Both the position numbers and the translations under genes were made by a program. The notes under the pieces are model-generated. The model saw nothing but the letters and a program-made list of their open reading frames with translations, was not told where the DNA came from and made no database searches. 59,425 nucleotides of DNA from an uncultured Lachnospiraceae bacterium (lineage in GTDB: Bacteria; Bacillota; Clostridia; Lachnospirales; Lachnospiraceae): contig CAMWPB010000024.1 in the NCBI GenBank assembly GCA_947176065.1, positions 1-59,425 on the forward strand, read 5' to 3'. Each line of letters opens with the position of its first letter. Position 1 is the first letter of the stretch. Positions 16,335 through 26,071 of this stretch are shown here, piece by piece.

Positions 16335-17096
16335 TTACCGTTTTCCTCCCGAACCGGATTTGGATTTCTTTTTCCCAAAGGGCACCTTGATGCCGGTCTT
16401 TTTCTGGGTATCGCCTTCGTCCTCCAAAAGAGGGATGCTCGTCAGCGTATTTAAGCCCAGATATTTCTCAATATCGTCTGAAGACTTCACCGAGTCGTCC
16501 ACCATGTACACCACTACCACTACCGCGGACATAATAAAGATGCCGAGCAGCACACCTATGATGACATTCTTTAACAGATTCGGACTCACCGGTTTGTTTG
16601 TGATATACCCAAGCTCCACGACGCTCGGTTCTTCAATCTTCATAATATTGGATATATTTGTCCTCGCCACTTTTGCAAATTCATCCACGATATCCTTTGC
16701 AAGCACAGGATCAGGGTCTTCCGCAGTCATAACCAATATCCGGGTATCGTTGGGATTGGAAAAGGTCATCTGTCTTAGCACTTCCTCGTAAGTGCGGTTC
16801 AGGTTCAGATTTCCAATTACCTCCTCCACCACAGGTCTGCTCTGCACCAGCTCAATATAGTCCTTTGTAAGCGAAGTACCCACCTGTATATCCGCCAGGG
16901 ACGTAATTGAGGTCGACGTCGACAAAATATACAGTTTCGAAGTCGAGCTGTACTTCTCCTCGATTCCGTAGTACGTCACAAGGCCGGCCAGCACTCCCAC
17001 TACCACGCCGACTGCCAGAATGCTCCATATCCGCCTTCCAAGCAGATACAGTATTTCCAACAGGTCTATTTCCACTGTTTCTTCCTGGTTATTCAT
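16335..17096 (-). CDS. cpsC: Wzz/CapA-type chain-length and BY-kinase adaptor protein
   Basis: This 253-residue protein has an N-terminal TM (RIWSILAVGVVVGVLAGLVTYYGI), an extracellular Wzz domain with SSTSKLYILSTSTSITSLADIQVGTSLTKDYIEL, a second TM (LLKNVIIGVLLGIFIMSAVVVVVYMV), and a short basic cytoplasmic tail. The proline-containing segment before TM2 (ITNKPVSPN) is typical. It activates the kinase encoded immediately downstream and sets polymer length. Ribosome binding site GGAGG, start ATG. Confidence 0.9.
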   Translation of the reverse strand: MNNQEETVEIDLLEILYLLGRRIWSILAVGVVVGVLAGLVTYYGIEEKYSSTSKLYILSTSTSITSLADIQVGTSLTKDYIELVQSRPVVEEVIGNLNLNRTYEEVLRQMTFSNPNDTRILVMTAEDPDPVLAKDIVDEFAKVARTNISNIMKIEEPSVVELGYITNKPVSPNLLKNVIIGVLLGIFIMSAVVVVVYMVDDSVKSSDDIEKYLGLNTLTSIPLLEDEGDTQKKTGIKVPFGKKKSKSGSGGKR

Positions 17097-17152
17097 TCGT
17101 TCCTCCCAATGTCTGTAACAGGCATGCTTCCTTCCTGTTCTCGCCGTTTCTT

Positions 17153-17881
17153 TTACTTCAAATATTCTCCCCGCAAAAGTTTTGCCGGGTTGTCAAACAT
17201 AATCCTGCGAAATGCCGCCTCGTCCAGCTTTTCTTTCAGATAATCCGCCGCCTGATTTAAGTTAGGGCGCCGTTCCTGCGTGTTGTGGGCATCGCTTCCG
17301 ATAAAATGCATAAGTCCCTCTCTGGCCAGCCTGAGACACCACCGCCTCTGCGCAGAGAAAAACCCGCCCGTGAAATTTTCCGCATTGACCTGCATATACG
17401 CACCCATACGCACCAGCTCGCCGATGCATTTTTCATTTTTCCAGAGGCACTGGTATCTCTCGATGTGAGCGAGAATCGGATAGAATCCACATTCCACGCA
17501 TTTGCGAACCGCGCCGCAGAGGTGCTTATACTGCGCGCCGGGCGAAAATTCCAGCAGGACATACGGCGTATCCGCCATGGAATGAAGCCTTTTACTTTGC
17601 AGCTTCTCCAGCGCGCCCTCCCTGAAATAAATTTCATTGCCGGGAAGAATGGTAAAATCTCCGTATTTTTCCTTTACCGCAGATACGGTTTCCTGAAATA
17701 CGCTGTCCATATATTCCTTTGGGTGTCTCACATGGCCCGGATAATAATGCGGCGTCGCAATCATCACGCGCACCCCCTGGCTGTATGCCAGGTCGATCAT
17801 TGCCATCGTCATTTCCATATCCTTCGCGCCGTCATCCACGCCGGGAAGGATATGGCTGTGTATGTCTATATAATGTTCCAT
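17153..17881 (-). CDS. cpsB: CpsB/YwqE-type PHP tyrosine-protein phosphatase
   Basis: This 242-residue PHP-fold phosphatase has all metal-binding motifs: DIHSHILPGVDDGA, ATPHYYPG, LPGNEIYF, ILAHIERYQ and IGSDAHNTQ. It removes phosphate from the tyrosine cluster of the BY-kinase and so resets the polymerisation cycle. The order phosphatase, adaptor, kinase, initiating transferase is the conserved head of Wzy-dependent capsule operons in Bacillota. Length is normal. Confidence 0.9.
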   Translation of the reverse strand: MEHYIDIHSHILPGVDDGAKDMEMTMAMIDLAYSQGVRVMIATPHYYPGHVRHPKEYMDSVFQETVSAVKEKYGDFTILPGNEIYFREGALEKLQSKRLHSMADTPYVLLEFSPGAQYKHLCGAVRKCVECGFYPILAHIERYQCLWKNEKCIGELVRMGAYMQVNAENFTGGFFSAQRRWCLRLAREGLMHFIGSDAHNTQERRPNLNQAADYLKEKLDEAAFRRIMFDNPAKLLRGEYLK

Positions 17882-17902
17882 CTTTCCAAATCCGTCCCCG
17901 GT

Positions 17903-19030
17903 CTAGCGCTTCCCGGATCGGCTTTTCTTATTATGGTAGAAAAGAACCCCGCCAAGCGCGGCAATGCATACCACCACGATTCCCACGGCAATCATGCCCA
18001 AATTAATGGATTTTTCGACCGGCTGCGCATTGGAGTAATCCTTTTCCTGCTCCGCAGAGGCTTCTGCCGCTGCTGCCTCTTCCTCCGCCTTTTTGGCTTC
18101 TTCCGCTTTTCTGGCTTCCTCCTCCGCCTTTTTGGCCTCCTCGGCCTTTCTGGCTTCCTCTTCCGCCTGTCTCTTTGCTTCCTCTTCGGCCTTCTTTTCC
18201 GCCTCTTTCTTATCCATGTAGCCCTGCGTGCGCAGATAGGCGGCGGATACGTAACCTGTCTTTTCTCCAAAAGCGATCTGCGCCCAGCCGGTGCTCGCCG
18301 CCCCGGTGACTTTGACAGGTTCCCCTTCCTTTATCTCTCCGATCACGGCGGAATCCTTATACGCTTCCTCATGGACATCCAGCTCCTCTATGCCCTGCAC
18401 ATACATAGTCTCTTCATCCATAGGGAGAACCACATACTCTACGGCTCCTTCTGATGTTGAGCCCATGGTGTTGTCCACAATGGGGCCGTCCCCTTCGGGA
18501 TCTGTGCCCAGTCCTGCGGTGGCTCCTGTTCCGGCCGCGCTTCCGTTTCCGTCGTTTTCCGCTTCAGCGCCGGTCTGATTATCTGCGCCTGTATCGGCAT
18601 TACCGTCCGCGTCTGCGCCATCGCCCGCCTGTGTTCCCGGATCGGCAGCTTCGCCGCCTCCTACCTTTTCCATGTAGCCTGAGGCGATTCCCACACTGAT
18701 GTTGGCGCGGAACTGGGCAATATAGTCGTCCGCCTCCCGCTGGCTCATGTCGATACCGTCTCTGGAAAGGTACTCGGTTACCTTGGCAATGTAGCCGTCC
18801 GTCACCTTATAGTAAGCCCCCTCATATTCCTGCTTCTCTGCAATGGCCGATAAAATACCCTGCTCTGCACTGTTTAAATCTCCCGCAAACGCCCTGACCG
18901 GCACAATCAGCGGGATAATAAGTGCCGCAAGAGCAGCCGCAAGCACCCTTACCGGCCTTCCGCCCAAGCCCCGTCCTTTTAATCCGTTTCCTGATCTATC
19001 TTCTCGTCTGATCGTTATTTTCCCGTTCAT
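17903..19030 (-). CDS. Secreted/membrane-anchored SH3-domain protein at head of polysaccharide operon
   Basis: This 375-residue protein has a hydrophobic signal-like segment at about 28-48 (VLAAALAALIIPLIVPVRAFA). A helical domain follows, then an acidic Gly/Ala linker, then a bacterial SH3 domain (DVHEEAYKDSAVIGEIKEGEPVKVTG ... GYVSAAYL) at about 225-275. After that come a long Glu/Lys/Ala coiled coil (repeats of KAEEEARKAEEA) and a C-terminal TM with a basic end. The SH3 domain may bind cell-wall peptide or glycan. The coiled coil could span the wall, tethered by the C-terminal TM. It is the first gene of the polysaccharide operon, 22 nt before the phosphatase. The ribosome binding site (GGGAAATC) is weak. 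Confidence 0.75.
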   Translation of the reverse strand: MNGKITIRREDRSGNGLKGRGLGGRPVRVLAAALAALIIPLIVPVRAFAGDLNSAEQGILSAIAEKQEYEGAYYKVTDGYIAKVTEYLSRDGIDMSQREADDYIAQFRANISVGIASGYMEKVGGGEAADPGTQAGDGADADGNADTGADNQTGAEAENDGNGSAAGTGATAGLGTDPEGDGPIVDNTMGSTSEGAVEYVVLPMDEETMYVQGIEELDVHEEAYKDSAVIGEIKEGEPVKVTGAASTGWAQIAFGEKTGYVSAAYLRTQGYMDKKEAEKKAEEEAKRQAEEEARKAEEAKKAEEEARKAEEAKKAEEEAAAAEASAEQEKDYSNAQPVEKSINLGMIAVGIVVVCIAALGGVLFYHNKKSRSGKR

Positions 19031-19201
19031 ATTTTCTGATTTCCCATTCTATTTTCTTTTTGTTTCTGATTCCGTTTATCCGTTTTTCTCACAAAATTTT
19101 CTGTCTGTCTTTTTTTCTTTTCGTCCTTCTCTGCCTTGCTGCGTCCGGCCTGTGTTTCCCGGATCTTTTTCGTTATCTTTTCATTTTTTGGCGTAAAGAT
19201 A

Positions 19202-19235
19202 GAGGGCGGATTGCCGGAAGGCTCTCCGCCCCCTC
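19202..19235 (-). terminator. Hairpin after giant gene 1
   Basis: GAGGGCGGA (19202-19210) pairs with TCCGCC..CTC (19225-19235) around an inner GCC-GGAA-GGC stem. On the minus strand it is followed by TATCTTTA. It lies between the stop of the giant gene and the SH3 gene and probably separates the two transcription units. Confidence 0.55.
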
Positions 19236-19277
19236 AAGTCTTTACTTATTACTTTTTACCGCATTTTGTTCTGCTGC

Positions 19278-22200
19278 TTACTCAACGATCTCAAAGCTGA
19301 TTGTGTATGTGCGCTTCGGTTTCTCGGGGTCGCTGTAGTTTACTGTCATCTCCAACGCCTTTCCGTCAAGGGAGCCGTAAGTGGCGGGCTTGCCCTGTGA
19401 CGTCAACTCGCCTGCAAGCTTCTTCGTCCACTCATCTACGAGATCGGAAATATAAGTCTCTGTTGACTCATGGTCATCCCTCTTAACCGTTATGGAATCT
19501 CTTACATTCTCCTCATGGTGAGTAAATGTCACCTCACTCACCTCGTTCATGTACCCTTCCATTTCCTCCAGGAGAATCCGTACAGTGCTTTCCCGGCCGG
19601 CATTCTTTGATTCTATGATATCCTGGCCTGCATCGTTGCCTGTGATGGCAATCGTCTTTGTGGATGCATTATAGTCGATGTAGCTTACGCCCGGTATCCT
19701 GTTTGCCCTGTTAAGTTTTGCGACGGCGCTGCTGATAGCGGAATCCAGTCCTGTCAGAAGTTCAGGACAATCAAACTCTATCGTGTAGTCTTCTGTCTCT
19801 CCATTCTCAAACGTAGCAGTCACGAACAGTTTCTCTCCACGAAGTCTTCCATAAGCGTTAGGATTGCCATCATCCTCGTATCCGTCTGCCAGTTCAACGA
19901 CAAGCTTATCCGTCCACTTATCCACAAGGTCAGCGATATACTGCTCCGTCGCATCCCGGCCTTCTCTCTTGACTGTTATGCTGTCGCGTATACCTTCATG
20001 CTCGTGAGCGAACTCGATCTGTTTCACTTCACTCATGTACTCTCCCAATTCACTCAGGAGAATCTCTATGGTTTTATCCCTGCCCTGATTCTTGGAGTCG
20101 ATGAAATCCATTTCAGGGTCATTACCCAAGATCGCAATCGTGTTAGTTGCAGGGTGATATGTTCCGCTGATACCATGGATAGCGTGCTCAGTGTTCATTC
20201 TCTTAACTGCTCTCGCAATGGCACGATCCAGATTATCTTTCCCTGCTTCCACATCCACCTTAAAGGTTACGTTACAATATGCATCCTCTGTTGTTCCGGT
20301 CTTCGATTTTGCAGCGATATTAAGTTCGATCGTTCTGCCATTATCGCCGGCAAGCTCACCCCAGGTAGCATTCCCATTGCCTAACTGCTTAATGAGTCTG
20401 TTCGTGTATGCATCGACTACCTGAATCAGGAATTGCTTGTTGGTTTTGTCTCCTTTGAGAATCTCTCTCGTCAACTGCGTGGAGTCATTCCAGTCAATCA
20501 CTACTTTAAAGCTTTCGAGCCGAGATACCCAGCTATTTATCTGAGCATCTTTAAGCAGCTCATCTACCATAGCTTCCTTCTTCGCATCTACTGCCTGCTT
20601 AATCTCTACATCCGGTTCATTCGCGATCACAAGGACTTCTCTCTCCAGTGCGTCATAAGAACTGCTTGCAATTCCATCAATCTTTGCATTCGCACCGTTC
20701 ATCGCCGCGATCACCTTAACAAGTCTTGACTCATTTGTAGAGATAGCGCTCCACGGGTTAGGCATCGTAAGGCTGAAGGTGAAAGATTCCGGCGGCGCTG
20801 CCGTATACTGATTCGGTTTCGTACCCGGCGTTTCTCCAACAAAATGCACCGTCATCTCAATCTTCGGGAATGTCGCCCCGGACCAGTTCCCATTATCATT
20901 AACCACTGCCTTGAATGCCTCCGCGTCAATGTAAAGTCCTAAAGCATTCTTGTTGCTGACCTTTCTGACTTTGATCAGCCCCTCTTTTAACTCTGCAAAG
21001 GGTGCCGGATCCTTTGTCGGATTGTTTTTGGTCACCAGCGTAATCTTATCGTTCTTGTCGTCGATCTGTGCGAAAATACCTGTCGTATAAGGAAGTTCTG
21101 CATAGTAATACTCTTTACCGACGCCGTCCACCGCAAGCTTCTTCGGTGCTACGTTCAGGAACGAAACGCTCTTAGCCGGGCTCTTGATCTTGCCCTTGCT
21201 GTTAGCCGCTTTCAGGCTCACGTTGTAGTTCAGTTCAACGCCGTATTTCTTCCACGCATCGACCTTCCATGTCATGTAATTATTGTCGTAAGCATACATG
21301 CCGTTCAGCGGAAGCACGTAAATCTTTCCTTTGTAACTCTGATTCTTTACCGCTCCCTTTACGGTAAGGGTAATCTCATTTCCGCTAACCTTCTTTACCT
21401 GAACCGGAGAATTTTTATCCTCAAGCACAGATACTGCACTCTTGCCAGATCCGGTAGTATACACAATCTTTGCCGCTCTGATATCCGCATTGATCTTACC
21501 GGTGGTCACATAGGAAATACCCTCTGTCGTCTTTCCATCGCCGGGGTTCAGTACGCTCACCGCACTGGCCGCATACTTCTTCGCCGTGGGAACAATGTCA
21601 TTCTTGTCTGTCTTCTTCAGATCTACCTGAATCTTGGTAACAAACTCTGCTTCGGTGTTATCCTCATAAGTTACGGTGTACTCAACGAAACCGGTGAAGT
21701 CATTCTTGGTCCAGTCAGCTTTTTCCGCTACTGCCTTAGTATCCTCCGCTTCAGTATCGTAATATGTCACGAGCTCCAGACCGTCGTCCGCAAGTTTAAA
21801 GCCTTCTCTAAACTTATTTGTCTTACCTTTGATGTTGGCATTATAAAGCTTTGTAAACGTTACGTCTGTTACGCTGCTGCCCTTGCCCGTAAGCGGTACG
21901 CGGAAAGCGTCCTTTGTGGACAGGGTGTACTTCGCGTCAAGCTTGTAGCTCTTCTTAAGCGCCGTCGTCTTGATCTTTACAGTATTGGTCGTCTTTGTGA
22001 GTACCTCACCGTCTCTGTCTAAGAACACAAACGCGAAAGACGCACCTTTCTTTAGCTCTATGGCCCGGTCATAATACCTAGACAAGTTAAAGTCAAAGGA
22101 AAATTCCTTATCAGTGGCATTCAGGATTGCAGTGGTATCATAAAGGGCATCATACAGAGCCAATGTATCATCCTCATGATCCTGGCAGGAAACCTTCACG

Positions 22201-25200
22201 AATCTGGCTCCTTCAACCGCCTTATTCATGGTAAAGGCCAGTTCCTGCTTCTGCGTATTCGGGTAAATCTTTGTCCCTTTCTTCAGGCTGATTTTGGGTG
22301 TTTTATTATTCAGCTCCTTGGTCTTATCTTTGTCAAGTCCAAGCTGTGGAATCTCAATGTCGTAAGTACCTACCTCTGTCTTTCCTTTTTTCAAGGTAAT
22401 CGTAGCCGGATTCTTGGTCACGATCACGTCAAGGGAAAGACCGCCGTCGTATTTCTTTACAACCTTAGCGTTCTTCGCCGACAGAACATAGTCAAACACC
22501 GACCCTTCTAAAGCATTTCCGAATTTGTCCGTCACGCACAGCGTAATCACGGTACCGGCCGGCGTCTTCGTCAGGGTATCTTTACCGCCCTTTGTCAGGA
22601 AACCGCTCTCTTCAACAAAATCCAGATTCGCCTCATAGCTGACCCGAGCCTCGTTCGCCGGTACGCTGTCGTCATAGACGATGGTGAATTTTTTGCTCGA
22701 TACGGCTGCCTTGCTGCCATCAGACGCTGTCGCCTTGATTACAAGGTTCTTTCCAATCTTTGTCGGATGGAGCTCGTTGTAGGCATTCGCCTCAATTCCC
22801 TTGGGAATCGTCAGCGTGTAAAGATCGCTGCCCACAAAATCATCAAGCGTATATCTGCCGTGAACCGGATTCCTGTTCGGCTTAACAACAACCACCTGCG
22901 CACCATCCAATTTGTTAATGGCAATCTCTTCGCCATCGCTCTTCGGTGTCAGATCCACATAATTGTCATTCTGCCAATCCTGTATGACAATCGCTACTTC
23001 TCCGAGGCGGGTCGCCGCGCCCGTCACTTCGAATGTGACGTAGTCAGCCGTCTCGTTACCCGCATAGTCCGCCGCTTTTACACGAACTGTGTATGTATTC
23101 TCCTCTGACGTCCTCTTAACCTGGTAGGATTTATCTACCTTGATGGTTCCGTTGTTTACGGTGATACCCGGTACGGTCATTACCTCATCAGACCCATCAT
23201 ACTCAACCAGATCATAAGACACCTTCTTAGTCTTAGGCGTCTCAGCCTTCCCACCCCAGTTATAGGTAACCGCAATCTTTGCCGTCGCACCTTTACCCGC
23301 AGTGTAAATCTGTCTAGGAGCGGTCGCACTGATGTCATAAATACCCTGCACCACCGTTACCGGAATGGAGGCTGTCGCCTGCACGATGCTGCTGCCCGCG
23401 TTGTCCGAGTTCTTATTATATGTGGTTCTCGCCTTGATGGTATATTTACCCGGTCTAATCTCGTACTCATCTGCATACACGATCACCTTCAGGTCATCTG
23501 CAAGGACAGCGGTTTCACCGTAGCCGCTTACCATGTTGCCATCGGCATCCTGTACGCTGAGTCCCTCGGGAATATCGTAAATCTCTACGTCCGCTCCGCT
23601 GTTATAGCTTGCATTCTTGCCAAAATCAACGGTCGCCACATGCGCCGTCTGACCCGTGTAGAGAGCGGAAGCCGCCTTCTCCTTCTTCATGGTAATCTTG
23701 TCTGCATAGTAAACATCCCTGGTGGCATGCTTCAATACAGCCGATACTTTACTCCTTGCAATCGGCGGGTTTGACGTATGGTCAGGGTTAGGATTCACAT
23801 CTTCATTCCCATTCCAAGCTTCTTCACCGGCTTTACTGAGGTGCAGCTGCGCGGTCACCTCATAGTCCGCCTTTTCGCCTTTGCCAGTATCCTGATTGCT
23901 CACTTTAAAAGTGAAATGGGTCGTCTGCGCCGTCGCCTCAACATATTTGAATATTTTATCAGTACTGTTCTTCTTGCTGGCTATGACTTCGTAGTAATAT
24001 ACTACGCCATCCTCATCCGAGAAAACCGCACCTTTGGGTGCCGTAATGTCCACAGTCAGGGATATATCTGTCGCACCTGCCTGTTTCAGCGTGGGCGCAA
24101 CACCGCCGTTTTTGTTGCTCGTATCCCATGCGGGTGCCAAAGTCTCCAGCGTAACAGTTTTTAATACCTTTCCGTTCGCGCTGTTTATGATCACAATCTC
24201 AGCCGCTTTAGCGTTTGCCTTAGCAGCGGCACTCGTCCTTACAACCAGACTGCCGTTGTCAACCGCAACACTCCTTACGGATTCATTGGCGTTCACATAC
24301 GGCTCCTCACTATTATTGCTCTTGATCTTTGCGTCCAGTTCGTCCTTGCTGCCTTTGGACTGGTTATCAAGAGTGAGGGCATATTTTGCCTCCGTGCCAA
24401 CCTGTTGCGTGATCTTACCATCTTTGCTCTCGCCTTTGATGGTCACACCTGTGGTAACGGGCGCCACCTTAAGGGTGAGGGTATCAACACAAACCTTCCC
24501 AGAGTAAATTCCGACTTTCAGGGTCTTGTTGCCGGCATCCTCTTTTACCGCCAACTGCCATAATCTACCGTCGCCATCTTCCTCAGGGGTCGCAGTGATC
24601 ACATTTGAATCTATGCTATTTTCGCTCACGCTTACGCCACTGATAGAAAACGTTTTTCCGCCGGAGCTTATCGCACTGAGTTCGTAGGTTCTGTTGGGAA
24701 CTACGCTGTAATTCTTATTCCTATCCGGTACTACTTCCTCATCATCATCATTCTCCGTCGTATTGTTCGTATCCATCAGCACAGCCTGCTGATAACTGCC
24801 ATTTTCGCCGCTGCCATCGATGGTGAGTACATAATCATCCTGAATACCGGTCTCCGGGTCTCCAATCGTGACTTTTGCCGTACCATTTGCACCAACTTCG
24901 AAATCATCTGCAGTCGCACCCTCAGCCACCTTCCTGAGCGCAACCTGACTAAGGGATATATTACGATTATTTAAGGGGCTGATAGTCAACTCGACCGCCG
25001 TGTCTTTAGGCGCATAGATTTTGCCTTTATAGGGCTGCCCAACTCTATCGCCAAATACGATCTCGTTCCCCTGGTAATCGCTGTCAATCCTGATAGCGCT
25101 GGCGCTTATGCCTACAGACCCCCAGTTTGCCTCGCCCTGCCAATCCAGGGTAATCTTGCGCAAATTGACTACTTTAACCTCAAGGTTATCACTCAGCCTG

Positions 25201-26030
25201 TTATTCGGAATCCTGTAACCAAGGCCTTCCTCCTCATACGCGCTGGTCCATTCACTCCATCCATCATCGTCTTCGACAGGATAGCGGTACATAACCTCGA
25301 ATAATGTGTCCGCACTTTTCGGTTCCACAGAAACGTAGTGTCTCTGCTCCGGATCCGTGATAGCGTATGGCACTCCCGCCTTCAAGCTAGTTGAATCACC
25401 ATTTGCTTTTATAGCTATTGACGCCACTGTCTCGGATTCGTTTGACAGGGAGATTGTCTTTTTAGCCGCAAAGTTAATTTCTACAGTTGTGACGTCAGAA
25501 ACCAGCGCATCGCCATTCTCAGGATTAGCAATCGCAATCGCTTTGATTTTTACAGTACCTTCGGTGTCCAGCTCCGGAACATCCATAGGTATCGGCTCAC
25601 CACCGACACAGAAGGATCCGTTCTCCATAGTAGGCGCTGTGTCACCATATCTCCACGCATATGTGATATCCTCTACTGCCTCGAACTCAAAGGTAACGTT
25701 CTCAGCACGATTCGGCAACACCTTTTCAGGGTCTACCTTGTTGCCGTGATATTTCACCGTAATCACGGGTGCTGCGGGCTTGGCAGCCGCATCCGCATCC
25801 ATCAGATCTGCATTAAGAACGGAAGAGTCTTCCCCGGTCTCCTCCGCGGGGGTCTCCTCTTCCGGTGTCTCTATAGGATCTTCTTCAACGTCGGGTGTCT
25901 GTTCCTGATTTTCGTCGGAATTATTTTCCTCATCAATAACAGGTGTTTCTTCACCCTCCGCATCTTCCTCCTGTTCGCCCTCTGTGGTGTCAGAATCGCC
26001 CGGATTATCGTCTCCATCTGCATCCACCAC
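19278..26030 (-). CDS. Giant repeat-rich surface-type protein 1, without encoded signal peptide
   Basis: This 2250-residue protein starts GTG-GTG (MVDADGDDNPGDSDTTEGE). Residues 1-90 are acidic and Pro/Glu-rich, like a wall-spanning linker. The body is a chain of beta-rich Ig-like domains, some of them cadherin-like, with motifs such as SFAFVFLDRDGE and FTKLYNANIKGKTNKF. Three related units of about 160 residues follow at about 1770-1930, 1933-2093 and 2094-2250, the last two sharing ESKN/DSKNxGR and RDSITVKR. No sortase motif, SLH domain or C-terminal TM is seen. There is no Shine-Dalgarno and no signal peptide. A signal n-region sits upstream in another frame (see 26039-26071). The composition and domains argue for a surface adhesin or matrix protein. 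The route of export is unexplained. Confidence 0.75.
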   Translation of the reverse strand: MVDADGDDNPGDSDTTEGEQEEDAEGEETPVIDEENNSDENQEQTPDVEEDPIETPEEETPAEETGEDSSVLNADLMDADAAAKPAAPVITVKYHGNKVDPEKVLPNRAENVTFEFEAVEDITYAWRYGDTAPTMENGSFCVGGEPIPMDVPELDTEGTVKIKAIAIANPENGDALVSDVTTVEINFAAKKTISLSNESETVASIAIKANGDSTSLKAGVPYAITDPEQRHYVSVEPKSADTLFEVMYRYPVEDDDGWSEWTSAYEEEGLGYRIPNNRLSDNLEVKVVNLRKITLDWQGEANWGSVGISASAIRIDSDYQGNEIVFGDRVGQPYKGKIYAPKDTAVELTISPLNNRNISLSQVALRKVAEGATADDFEVGANGTAKVTIGDPETGIQDDYVLTIDGSGENGSYQQAVLMDTNNTTENDDDEEVVPDRNKNYSVVPNRTYELSAISSGGKTFSISGVSVSENSIDSNVITATPEEDGDGRLWQLAVKEDAGNKTLKVGIYSGKVCVDTLTLKVAPVTTGVTIKGESKDGKITQQVGTEAKYALTLDNQSKGSKDELDAKIKSNNSEEPYVNANESVRSVAVDNGSLVVRTSAAAKANAKAAEIVIINSANGKVLKTVTLETLAPAWDTSNKNGGVAPTLKQAGATDISLTVDITAPKGAVFSDEDGVVYYYEVIASKKNSTDKIFKYVEATAQTTHFTFKVSNQDTGKGEKADYEVTAQLHLSKAGEEAWNGNEDVNPNPDHTSNPPIARSKVSAVLKHATRDVYYADKITMKKEKAASALYTGQTAHVATVDFGKNASYNSGADVEIYDIPEGLSVQDADGNMVSGYGETAVLADDLKVIVYADEYEIRPGKYTIKARTTYNKNSDNAGSSIVQATASIPVTVVQGIYDISATAPRQIYTAGKGATAKIAVTYNWGGKAETPKTKKVSYDLVEYDGSDEVMTVPGITVNNGTIKVDKSYQVKRTSEENTYTVRVKAADYAGNETADYVTFEVTGAATRLGEVAIVIQDWQNDNYVDLTPKSDGEEIAINKLDGAQVVVVKPNRNPVHGRYTLDDFVGSDLYTLTIPKGIEANAYNELHPTKIGKNLVIKATASDGSKAAVSSKKFTIVYDDSVPANEARVSYEANLDFVEESGFLTKGGKDTLTKTPAGTVITLCVTDKFGNALEGSVFDYVLSAKNAKVVKKYDGGLSLDVIVTKNPATITLKKGKTEVGTYDIEIPQLGLDKDKTKELNNKTPKISLKKGTKIYPNTQKQELAFTMNKAVEGARFVKVSCQDHEDDTLALYDALYDTTAILNATDKEFSFDFNLSRYYDRAIELKKGASFAFVFLDRDGEVLTKTTNTVKIKTTALKKSYKLDAKYTLSTKDAFRVPLTGKGSSVTDVTFTKLYNANIKGKTNKFREGFKLADDGLELVTYYDTEAEDTKAVAEKADWTKNDFTGFVEYTVTYEDNTEAEFVTKIQVDLKKTDKNDIVPTAKKYAASAVSVLNPGDGKTTEGISYVTTGKINADIRAAKIVYTTGSGKSAVSVLEDKNSPVQVKKVSGNEITLTVKGAVKNQSYKGKIYVLPLNGMYAYDNNYMTWKVDAWKKYGVELNYNVSLKAANSKGKIKSPAKSVSFLNVAPKKLAVDGVGKEYYYAELPYTTGIFAQIDDKNDKITLVTKNNPTKDPAPFAELKEGLIKVRKVSNKNALGLYIDAEAFKAVVNDNGNWSGATFPKIEMTVHFVGETPGTKPNQYTAAPPESFTFSLTMPNPWSAISTNESRLVKVIAAMNGANAKIDGIASSSYDALEREVLVIANEPDVEIKQAVDAKKEAMVDELLKDAQINSWVSRLESFKVVIDWNDSTQLTREILKGDKTNKQFLIQVVDAYTNRLIKQLGNGNATWGELAGDNGRTIELNIAAKSKTGTTEDAYCNVTFKVDVEAGKDNLDRAIARAVKRMNTEHAIHGISGTYHPATNTIAILGNDPEMDFIDSKNQGRDKTIEILLSELGEYMSEVKQIEFAHEHEGIRDSITVKREGRDATEQYIADLVDKWTDKLVVELADGYEDDGNPNAYGRLRGEKLFVTATFENGETEDYTIEFDCPELLTGLDSAISSAVAKLNRANRIPGVSYIDYNASTKTIAITGNDAGQDIIESKNAGRESTVRILLEEMEGYMNEVSEVTFTHHEENVRDSITVKRDDHESTETYISDLVDEWTKKLAGELTSQGKPATYGSLDGKALEMTVNYSDPEKPKRTYTISFEIVE

Positions 26031-26036
26031 AATTTA

Positions 26037-26055
26037 TATTAACTATTTGTTAATA
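26037..26055. repeat. Inverted repeat TATTAAC-N5-GTTAATA (copy 1)
   Basis: Perfect 7-bp arms with a 5-bp centre (AAATA on the minus strand) sit exactly where the hydrophobic part of a signal peptide is missing. The same 19 bp occur at 59194-59212. The form resembles a core site for a tyrosine recombinase or a regulator. Confidence 0.5.
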
Positions 26056-26071
26056 ATTTCTTGATTTTCAT
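26039..26071 (-). other. Ten-codon leader ORF resembling a signal-peptide n-region (copy 1)
   Basis: The ORF reads MKIKKLLTNS and stops at TAA, eight bases before the GTG-GTG of giant gene 1 and in a different frame. GGGGA lies only two bases before the ATG. The peptide looks like the basic start of a signal peptide whose hydrophobic core is missing. Confidence 0.5.

Noticed and set aside
17285..18454. 389-codon plus-strand frame across the phosphatase and SH3 genes
   Set aside because: It crosses two well-supported minus-strand genes, is low-complexity and has no family features.
26030..26071. Translational bypassing (T4 gene 60 style) joining the n-region ORF to giant gene 1
   Set aside because: Even a successful hop would not supply the missing hydrophobic core and cleavage site, and there are no matched take-off and landing codons.
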